A DNA stretch of 64,000 bases, taken from assembly GCF_000023065.1 (NCBI RefSeq), contig NC_012691.1:2152501-2216500 (forward strand). Reading direction: 5' to 3'. The DNA is from Tolumonas auensis DSM 9187 (GTDB taxonomy: Bacteria > Pseudomonadota > Gammaproteobacteria > Enterobacterales > Aeromonadaceae). Shown here one piece after another: positions 8,497 through 14,357 of this stretch (its first letter is position 1; each line of letters starts with the position of its first letter). Under the pieces are notes generated by a model, which saw only the letters and a program-made list of their open reading frames with translations, was not told the DNA's origin and searched no databases. Made by a program: the position numbers and the translations under genes.

Positions 8497-9156
8497 TTAT
8501 ATGTTAATTGTTATTACCCCCCCCAACAACCCTGGGAATGCACCATTCTTGATTTTATCTTTTTCAGATGCATGAGCAATAAACCATTTATTTTTCTTGA
8601 TTAGAGTTTTTTGTTTGTCATTTTCATTCAATAATGAATTAGTTCCATCAGGCAATACTACTATTGCTAAAAATGGATCTTGGGATGTTTTACATGGCGT
8701 ATAATGCAACGTTGTACTATATAACTCTACTGCTTGACCAGCATTGACAAAAAACACATCAGCTTTTTCTGACAAATATATATCATCAACTAAGTCTTGT
8801 TTTTTCCCTAAGATCAACACAAGGTTAGTAATCGCAACAATCGTTTCACTCCCCTGATGATATTCAAATCCAGTTAGTGAGTGATTATGGCCGGTTACAT
8901 AACCGGCCTGAATTGACAACTCACCATAAACTTTACTTTTTATATCTTGTATTGCTTTAAACTTATAAAGATCTGGAAAATTTGGCGTGTATAAATTACC
9001 AGAAGATGGAGTCTGAATATTTTCCAAAGAAAATTTAACTAGATCAGCAAAATCATCCCCATCCAATACTGAACCATAACATTTAAACTTATCATCTAAT
9101 ACTGATACGATATTTAGATTTTCATTAAAAGATTGCAATGTATTAAGTAAGTTCAT
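8497..9156 (-). CDS. DUF4867-like cupin-type protein of unknown function
   Basis: 219-residue soluble protein without signal peptide. Its central segment (about 85-150) has the spacing of a cupin-like metal site: GYVTGHNHSLTGFEYHQGSE followed by a predicted beta-rich stretch ending in DVFFVNAGQAVELY. I recognise this as resembling the DUF4867 family, seen mainly in Firmicutes sugar gene clusters; the match is from memory. It lies 10 bases after the epimerase stop and 125 bases before the PTS gene, in the same orientation. A role in allose/allulose handling, for example as an isomerase or mutarotase, is inferred from context only. The start at 9156 has an AGGA box. Confidence 0.65.
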   Translation of the reverse strand: MNLLNTLQSFNENLNIVSVLDDKFKCYGSVLDGDDFADLVKFSLENIQTPSSGNLYTPNFPDLYKFKAIQDIKSKVYGELSIQAGYVTGHNHSLTGFEYHQGSETIVAITNLVLILGKKQDLVDDIYLSEKADVFFVNAGQAVELYSTTLHYTPCKTSQDPFLAIVVLPDGTNSLLNENDKQKTLIKKNKWFIAHASEKDKIKNGAFPGLLGGVITINI

Positions 9157-9166
9157 GGCGGTCCTA

Positions 9167-9826
9167 TTAGATCGTTGAGTTCTTCAAGATATTAATGTTT
9201 TTGGCATAGTCAAAACCATCTCTGAATACTCCCGCTGTACCAACAACAAAATATTCAGCGCCAGCGGCATAAAGAAGTGGAACATTATCTTTATTGATAG
9301 ATCCATCAACCTTTATTTTCACGTTTGGACTATATTTTGTGATCATAGATTTAAGGCGACGAACTTTGTCGATACTTGATGTGATGAAACTTTGTCCTGC
9401 AAAACCAGGATCAACTGACATGATCAAAACATAATCAATATCATTAATAATTTCATCAAGAACAGTCAACGGTGTCCCTGGATTGATAGCAACTCCAGCC
9501 AGTTTTCCTGCTTGTTTGATTTTCATGATAGTCCGGTGAAGATGAGTACATGCTTCTACATGGACATAGATAATTTTTGCGTCTGTGGCAGCAAAACGTT
9601 CAATATATTGGTCTGGTTCATTGACCATTAAATGTAAATCGAATGGGATAGTTGCCAATTTTGCAATAGCTTTAATATCCTCAAAGCCCATTGCAAAGTT
9701 TGGTACAAAATGACCATCCATTACATCAATATGGAATAAATCTGCACCAGCAGCTTCAAGAGCGATGATCTCTTCACGTAACTTAGTGAAATCAGCACAC
9801 ATCATAGAGGGACAAATATTAATCAT
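9167..9826 (-). CDS. Second hexulose-phosphate 3-epimerase (Rpe/AlsE family)
   Basis: 219-residue TIM-barrel epimerase related to ribulose-5-phosphate 3-epimerase and AlsE. The motifs FHIDVMDGHFVPNFAMG, LHLMV, MSVDPGFAGQSF and IKVDGSI carry the conserved His and Asp metal and catalytic residues. It is clearly different from the AlsE at 997-1680 and retains the general Rpe sequence pattern. The ATG at 9826 overlaps the rpiB stop (ATGA) and has AAGGTG eight bases upstream; an in-frame TTG two codons earlier is less likely. Given its coupling to rpiB and the PTS, it probably converts allulose-6-P to fructose-6-P, but a pentose-phosphate role cannot be excluded. Confidence 0.85.
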   Translation of the reverse strand: MINICPSMMCADFTKLREEIIALEAAGADLFHIDVMDGHFVPNFAMGFEDIKAIAKLATIPFDLHLMVNEPDQYIERFAATDAKIIYVHVEACTHLHRTIMKIKQAGKLAGVAINPGTPLTVLDEIINDIDYVLIMSVDPGFAGQSFITSSIDKVRRLKSMITKYSPNVKIKVDGSINKDNVPLLYAAGAEYFVVGTAGVFRDGFDYAKNINILKNSTI

Positions 9827-10290
9827 GAACAAGCACCTTCTGCTACATCTTGAAGTTTTTCTATTTCAGCAATCTTATTGACACGGATTTGATGACGATC
9901 GCCTTCATATTGTCCCGCCAACCAACAGTCAACTATCATCTTGGCTAGCTCAATGCCTACAACTCTTGCTCCAAATGCGAGTACATTCGTATTGTTATGT
10001 TGTCTCGAAAGCTGAGCTGAGTATGGCTCGCTGCACACTACCGCACGAATACCATTAACTTTATTTGCTGCAATTGAAATTCCTACACCAGTGCCGCAAA
10101 TCAAAATCCCTTTCTCGAATGCACCTTGATTCACAGCATTAGCTACAGCTAAAGCATAATCAGGATAATCAACGCGATCCGTTGTGTAAGGTCCAAAGTC
10201 GGTACATTCGATACCTTTTTCTGCTAAATAGGCCATGATTTCACATTTCATTTCATAGCCTACATGGTCACTTCCAAATGCAATTTTCAT
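9823..10290 (-). CDS. rpiB: Ribose-5-phosphate/allose-6-phosphate isomerase RpiB
   Basis: 155-residue RpiB/LacAB-family isomerase. The substrate-binding SDH (7-9) and the catalytic Cys65 in ICGTGVGISIAANK are present, as are SRQHNNTNVLAFGARV and the C-terminal RV motif. RpiB enzymes interconvert ribose-5-P and ribulose-5-P, and many also convert allose-6-P to allulose-6-P, the step needed here. In E. coli rpiB is transcribed divergently from rpiR-als; here it heads a co-directional operon with an epimerase, a DUF4867-like gene and a PTS permease. The start at 10290 is preceded by AGGTG. Confidence 0.92.
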   Translation of the reverse strand: MKIAFGSDHVGYEMKCEIMAYLAEKGIECTDFGPYTTDRVDYPDYALAVANAVNQGAFEKGILICGTGVGISIAANKVNGIRAVVCSEPYSAQLSRQHNNTNVLAFGARVVGIELAKMIVDCWLAGQYEGDRHQIRVNKIAEIEKLQDVAEGACS

Positions 10291-10337
10291 ACGTCACCTG
10301 TTAAGTTTCATTACATGACTAATCTCTAGCCAAGCCA

Positions 10338-10361
10338 CAACTTCACAATAACACTTCACAA
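10338..10361 (-). promoter_or_regulatory. Direct TTGTGAAGT repeats upstream of rpiB
   Basis: Two nine-base direct repeats (10340-10348 and 10353-10361) 13 bases apart, one extended to the 10-mer shared with the alsB upstream region. They lie 50-71 bases before the rpiB start, a position typical of an operator or promoter. They are not arranged as a CRP palindrome. Confidence 0.4.
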
Positions 10362-10371
10362 CGAAAAGAAA

Positions 10372-10563
10372 AAGCATGAAGTTTTGATGTGACAAACAAG
10401 CTTAAAAAAAATAACACATTGAATAATAGGATTTTTTTTAAAAAAAAGGCTCAACCAAGCCCAATGCAACACCTAACACTAATAATTAATTTCATAAAAA
10501 CGTGATCTTCAACACAAAACAACGAGGGGTATACGTTTGTATATAGAATAAAACTTCATGCTT
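10372..10563. repeat. 14-base inverted repeat pair upstream of rpiB
   Basis: AAGCATGAAGTTTT at 10372-10385 recurs as its exact reverse complement at 10550-10563, 164 bases apart. The arrangement suits two operators bound by one regulator with DNA looping, as SIS-domain tetramers could do, but binding is not shown by sequence. Confidence 0.5.
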
Positions 10564-10647
10564 ATTGATTTCCACGTGAAGAATTGCTGTGTTAATGGTT
10601 CGCTTTTCAGAGGGGTATGATCAGATGTAGCAGGTAGGTCTAGTTCT

Positions 10648-10669
10648 CGACATGCAGATCTGCATGTCG
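10648..10669. repeat. 22-base perfect palindrome
   Basis: Perfect self-complementary sequence without spacer, with half-site CGACATGCAGA and centre between 10658 and 10659. It lies at the edge of the AT-rich als locus, about 360 bases upstream of the rpiB start and 120 bases beyond the hpxZ-like stop. It could be a dimeric regulator operator or a recombination scar. No T run follows on either strand, so it is not a terminator. Confidence 0.6.
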
Positions 10670-10794
10670 TCTTATAAGTTAATTTGTTTTTTAATCCATT
10701 TGCTGTTTGAAGTAGGGTTAATCATGGGGCGGATTTATTCAAAACCGGTAAACACCGCGCTGGTTGAAGCCAGCAACGATGCTTGATTTCTTTA

Positions 10795-11169
10795 TCAGCT
10801 CATCCAGGAGACATGTGCAGCGACAATCCGCCACCCTTCCGGAAACCGTACCCAGGTCTGGCTCTGACGGCCGATCCGAGATTCATTTTCGCGAGTGAAG
10901 GTGGTATTCGCCGTGGCCAGATCCAAGCCAAAGCTGGTGATCACCGTGTCTTTCAGCGTTCTTGCCAGCCCCGCTGGCGAGCGCTGACTGCGGAATGCCT
11001 GGATCTGCGCATAGCCAACCAAATTCTCCGTGGCGCCATAACGCACGGTTTTCGGGTGGTTCCAGAATAATTTATCCAGCGCGGCAACATCATTCGTTAC
11101 CAAGGCCTGTTCATACTGCATAAACATCGCCGTGACCTCTGCAACAACATCCGGATTATTTAATTCCAT
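10795..11169 (-). CDS. hpxZ: HpxZ/AtzH-like protein (DUF3225)
   Basis: 124-residue SnoaL-like alpha+beta protein. The stretches VRYGATENLVGYAQIQAFRSQR, FTRENESRIGRQSQTWVRFPEGWRIVAAHVSWM match my memory of HpxZ from the Klebsiella oxalurate pathway and the related AtzH, which acts as a decarboxylase in cyanuric-acid breakdown. In other genomes HpxZ lies beside HpxX/HpxY amidase subunits; none are present here. It is divergent from an ABC transporter at 11444. The ATG at 11169 has AAGGAG five bases upstream; a GTG two codons earlier overlaps that box and is unlikely. The family assignment is good, but the reaction in this organism is not certain. Confidence 0.8.
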   Translation of the reverse strand: MELNNPDVVAEVTAMFMQYEQALVTNDVAALDKLFWNHPKTVRYGATENLVGYAQIQAFRSQRSPAGLARTLKDTVITSFGLDLATANTTFTRENESRIGRQSQTWVRFPEGWRIVAAHVSWMS

Positions 11170-11346
11170 ATTCACTCCTTAATCTTTCGTCTCACACCGT
11201 TTCACGCACATAAATGATCCAATCGCCTGAAAATGGTGCATTTATGCTTAAGCATTTTTGTACTGCACTACTATTCCGCACCATAAAAAGCGCCATTCGA
11301 ACCGAAGAATGCAGCAATAGGTGCCACATTCCCGACTTCAGACAGG

Positions 11347-11363
11347 TTGGTATTGTATTTGCT
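11347..11363 (+). promoter_or_regulatory. Candidate sigma-54 promoter for the ABC transporter
   Basis: TTGGTATTGTATTTGCT has GG and GC dinucleotides exactly 12 bases apart and matches the sigma-54 consensus (TGGCAY-N5-TTGCW) at most positions. The start point would fall near 11374, about 70 bases before the ABC start codon. NtrC-like half-sites GGTGCA (11235), TGCACT (11264) and GCACCA (11278) and a 12-base palindrome (11244-11255) lie 65-130 bases upstream, a usual enhancer distance. Nitrogen control is inferred. Confidence 0.45.
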
Positions 11364-11443
11364 TTAGAAGAAAAAGAAACTTTGGTTTCTAATTTAATTT
11401 AAATGGAAATGATAGTTGCATAACTCAGGATGTGAGGTTGGAT

Positions 11444-12223
11444 ATGAATGCATGGAAACAGTTATCGGGTGTTTTGCTGTTAGGTCTCAGCGTTATGGGT
11501 GTTGCGAAAGCAGACCAGCTGGATGATATTCAACAAAAGGGCGTTCTGAAAGTCGCCGTACCACAGGATTTCCCGCCTTTCGGTTCTGTGGGTGCCGATA
11601 TGCAACCCTATGGTTATGACATCGATATGGCGGGTTATCTGGCTCAGAAACTGAATGTCAAACTTGAGCTGGTTCCTGTCACCAGTGCAAACCGCATACC
11701 TTATTTACAGACCAAGAAAGTCGATCTGGTTATTTCCAGCTTGGGTAAAAATCCGGAACGTGAAAAAGTGATCGATTTCAGTAATGCCTATGCCCCTTTC
11801 TTCCTGGGTGTTTTTGGCGCCGAATCAGTTGCCCTCAAGACATCAGATGAGCTGGCGGATAAAACCATCGGTGTGACCCGCGGTGCAGTGGAAGATATGG
11901 AACTGAGCAAAATCGCACCGGCCTCCACGACGGTGAAACGTTTTGAAGATAACAACACCACCCTGTCCGCTTACCTTTCCGGTCAGATCGATTTGATCGC
12001 GACAGGTAACGTCGTCATTGCTGAAATCGCGTCCCGGATGCCGGATCGTAAACCAGCCACCAAGTTCATGTTGAAAAACTCCCCTTGTTTCATCGGGATC
12101 TACAAAGGTGAAACCCGCCTGCAGCAGAAAGTGAATGAACTCATCACTGCCGCCCGCAGCGATGGTTCGCTGAATAAATTCTCAGAAAACTGGCTGAAAG
12201 CACCGCTCCCGGCTGAACTCTAA
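11444..12223 (+). CDS. Polar amino-acid-type ABC substrate-binding protein
   Basis: Periplasmic solute receptor of the SBP_bac_3 family. 259 residues with a Sec signal peptide (1-23, cleavage after AKA). Typical motifs are GVLKVAVPQDFPPFGSVG, PYGYDIDMAGYLAQKL, NRIPYLQTKKVDLVISSLGKNPEREKVIDFS and GVTRGAVED. The ATG at 11444 has a GAGG box seven bases upstream; a GTG at 11432 is in frame but poorly placed. It is the first gene of a four-gene transporter operon. The ligand is not determinable; histidine/glutamate-type amino acids or a nitrogenous compound related to the HpxZ pathway are possible. Confidence 0.88.
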   Translation: MNAWKQLSGVLLLGLSVMGVAKADQLDDIQQKGVLKVAVPQDFPPFGSVGADMQPYGYDIDMAGYLAQKLNVKLELVPVTSANRIPYLQTKKVDLVISSLGKNPEREKVIDFSNAYAPFFLGVFGAESVALKTSDELADKTIGVTRGAVEDMELSKIAPASTTVKRFEDNNTTLSAYLSGQIDLIATGNVVIAEIASRMPDRKPATKFMLKNSPCFIGIYKGETRLQQKVNELITAARSDGSLNKFSENWLKAPLPAEL

Positions 12224-12236
12224 AACGGATGCGACT

Positions 12237-12905
12237 ATGAGTTACCAACTGAACTTTCACGATCTGGTTCCTTATTTACCTGAGCTTGGACAAGGATTGC
12301 TGGTAACCCTTGAGCTGACGTTGTATGCCACTGTCGGTGGCATACTGCTCGGCACACTGGGGGCCGCTGCCCGCACCAGCCGTTCACGACCAATCCGGTT
12401 ATCGGCCGGTATTTATGTTGAGCTGATACGTAATACGCCGTTCATTGTGCAGCTGTTTTTCATCTTTTTTGGCTTACCGGCGATGGGCGTAAAACTCACT
12501 GCATGGCAGGCCGGGCTGATTGCCATGACCGTCAATTTAGGCGCTTACAGTGCCGAGATATTGCGTGCCGGTATTGAGGCTACACCGAAAGGACAATGGG
12601 AAGCAGGCCGGACATTGGGCTTAACCCGCTTCCAGATATTTACCCGTATTGTTCTGCCGCCCGCATTCCAGCGCATATACAGTTCACTGGTCGGGCAATG
12701 CATTATCGTGATGCTGGGTTCCTCGGTCATATCGCAGATTTCAGTTGAGGAATTAACGTTTTCGGCAAACTTCATTCAGTCACGCAGCTTTCTCAGTTTT
12801 GAGTCTTATTTGCTGACTGCCCTGCTCTATTTGATTCTGGCGGTATTAATGCGCCGTGGATTTGGTTTGTTGGCCGGTTATGTATTCAGGAGTCAGCCAC
12901 GATGA
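12237..12905 (+). CDS. ABC transporter permease, HisM/GlnP type
   Basis: 222-residue inner-membrane permease of the amino-acid (HEQRo/PAAT) family with about five membrane segments. The ATPase-contact EAA loop is GIEATPKGQWEAGRTLGLTRFQIFTRIVLPPAF, and YVELIRNTPFIVQLFFIFFGLP is a family signature. It lies 13 bases after the binding-protein gene and its stop overlaps the next start (ATGA), so the two permeases are translationally coupled and probably form a heterodimer. Confidence 0.9.
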   Translation: MSYQLNFHDLVPYLPELGQGLLVTLELTLYATVGGILLGTLGAAARTSRSRPIRLSAGIYVELIRNTPFIVQLFFIFFGLPAMGVKLTAWQAGLIAMTVNLGAYSAEILRAGIEATPKGQWEAGRTLGLTRFQIFTRIVLPPAFQRIYSSLVGQCIIVMLGSSVISQISVEELTFSANFIQSRSFLSFESYLLTALLYLILAVLMRRGFGLLAGYVFRSQPR

Positions 12906-13558
12906 TGCAATTTACTGACTGGGATATTCTCCGGAATCTGCTGCTGGCCGCGCGCTGGACATTACTGCTGTCGCTGATCGCGTTTATCGGCGGAACACTG
13001 TTTGGTTTGCTGCTGACATTCATGCGGACATCCCGCCGTAAACCGCTGGTGTTACTGGTTCGTGGCTACACGGAACTGTTTCAGGGCACACCGCTGCTGA
13101 TGCAGCTGTTCCTGGCATTCTTTGGTTTGTCGCTGCTCGGTATTGATGTCAGTGCATGGACGGCGGCAACGCTGGCACTGGTGTTATTCAGCAGTGCTTT
13201 CCTGTGTGACATCTGGAGTGGTTGTATTGAATCGCTACCGAAAGGACAGTGGGAAGCCTCCCGTTGTCTGGGGCTCTCATTTTTCCAGACCATGCGCTAT
13301 GTCATTTTGCCGCAGGCACTGCGGGTTGCGATTGCGCCAACGGTCGGTTTTTCTGTTCAGGTGGTTAAAGGCACCGCGCTGACCTCGATTATTGGTTTTG
13401 TTGAGCTGACCAAAGCCGGCACGATGCTGAACAACGCTACGTTCCAGCCATTTAAGGTTTTTGCATTGGTAGCGCTGATCTATTTCATGATCTGCTATCC
13501 GTTATCGCTGTTTAGTCAATTTCTGGAGAGAAAATTAAATGTCTCTGGTAAGCATTGA
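12902..13558 (+). CDS. ABC transporter permease, second subunit
   Basis: 218-residue permease paralogous to the preceding one. The same signatures appear (YTELFQGTPLLMQLFLAFFGL and the EAA loop SLPKGQWEASRCLGLSFFQTMRYVILPQAL). Two tandem ATG codons occur at 12902 and 12905; the first gives the ATGA overlap with the upstream gene. Its 3' end overlaps the ATPase gene by 20 bases. The pair of unequal permeases indicates a heterodimeric channel as in HisQM. Confidence 0.9.
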   Translation: MMQFTDWDILRNLLLAARWTLLLSLIAFIGGTLFGLLLTFMRTSRRKPLVLLVRGYTELFQGTPLLMQLFLAFFGLSLLGIDVSAWTAATLALVLFSSAFLCDIWSGCIESLPKGQWEASRCLGLSFFQTMRYVILPQALRVAIAPTVGFSVQVVKGTALTSIIGFVELTKAGTMLNNATFQPFKVFALVALIYFMICYPLSLFSQFLERKLNVSGKH

Positions 13559-14267
13559 AAATGTTCATAAATATTACGGTTCGCACCATGTATTAAAAGG
13601 TATCGAACTGAAGATAGCGGCTGGCGAAGTGATCTCGATCATCGGTCGCAGCGGCTCTGGAAAAAGCACGCTGTTGCGCTGCATCAACGGGCTGGAGAAA
13701 TTTGATGATGGCGCGATTATTGTCGATCGTCAGGCGGTTTCCGATGATGAAAATCATCTGCGGGAACTAAGTCGTTCTGTCGGCATGGTGTTCCAGAACT
13801 TTAATCTGTTCCCGCATATGACAGTGGCTGAAAACGTCATGCTGGCACCGCATCTGGTATTGAAGAAAAGCCGCTCAGAATGCCGTGAACTCGCAGAGAA
13901 TATGTTGGTGAAAGTCGGTCTGGCCGATAAAGCCGATCAATTTCCGGGGAATCTGTCCGGCGGACAGCAGCAACGTGTGGCCATTGCCCGCTCTCTGGCG
14001 ATGAACCCGAAAGTGCTGCTTTGCGACGAAATAACCTCCGCGCTGGATCCGGAACTGGTTGGTGAGGTACTGAAGGTGCTGGAGCAATTAAAAGCCGAGG
14101 GAATGACGCTGGTTCTGGTGACACATGAAATGAATTTTGCCCGTGATGTCGGCGACCGGATTGTATTCATGCATCAGGGAAAAGTATGGGAAAGCGGCCC
14201 CAGCCGTGAGCTATTCAGTAAACCGCAGACGCCGGAATTGCAAAGCTTTATCTCGGCTGTGCTGTAA
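13539..14267 (+). CDS. Amino-acid ABC transporter ATP-binding protein
   Basis: 242-residue ATPase, HisP/GlnQ type. Walker A GRSGSGKS (36-43), Q-loop [12 protein letters not shown], signature [16 protein letters not shown] (from 139), Walker B VLLCDE (159-164), and H-loop VTHEM are intact. The start overlaps the previous permease and has GGAGAG eight bases upstream. It completes a full importer (binding protein, two permeases, ATPase). The family is clear; substrate unknown. Confidence 0.92.
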   Translation: MSLVSIENVHKYYGSHHVLKGIELKIAAGEVISIIGRSGSGKSTLLRCINGLEKFDDGAIIVDRQAVSDDENHLRELSRSVGMVFQNFNLFPHMTVAENVMLAPHLVLKKSRSECRELAENMLVKVGLADKADQFPGNLSGGQQQRVAIARSLAMNPKVLLCDEITSALDPELVGEVLKVLEQLKAEGMTLVLVTHEMNFARDVGDRIVFMHQGKVWESGPSRELFSKPQTPELQSFISAVL

Positions 14268-14320
14268 TAACCTGATCTTGCGCCCTTTCTGGGTAACCGG
14301 CCTAAAACTCTGACTCCTTT

Positions 14321-14351
14321 GCTGGTTGTCTTCTCATGGAAGGCAACCAGC
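14321..14351. terminator. Hairpin between convergent ABC ATPase and copA
   Basis: Stem of GCTGGTTG with CAACCAGC extended by CTT/AAG and a wobble (12 positions), lying between two converging genes. Neither side has a clear T run, so efficiency as an intrinsic terminator is uncertain. Confidence 0.4.
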
Positions 14352-14357
14352 TCGCTA

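Larger units (their letters stand above)
10291..10794. other. Non-coding region at the als-locus boundary
   Basis: 504 bases with no credible gene. The right part, next to rpiB, carries its promoter region. It contains two direct copies of TTGTGAAGT on the minus strand (10340-10361) and a 14-base sequence at 10372-10385 repeated in inverted orientation at 10550-10563. A 22-base perfect palindrome occupies 10648-10669. Base composition changes from AT-rich to about balanced between roughly 10,680 and 10,800, where the hpxZ-like gene begins. No integrase or tRNA end was seen. Confidence 0.55.

Noticed and set aside
10648-10669. Palindrome considered as an intrinsic terminator or tRNA remnant
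   Set aside because: No T tract on either strand, no loop, and no tRNA-like arms around it.
10783-11070. Plus-strand open frame of about 95 codons opposite the hpxZ-like gene
   Set aside because: It is antisense to a gene with clear family motifs and has no homology-like features or ribosome-binding site.
11214-11402. Plus-strand frame of about 62 codons before the ABC transporter
   Set aside because: It overlaps the sigma-54 site and half-sites, has no good Shine-Dalgarno and no recognisable motif; treated as control region.
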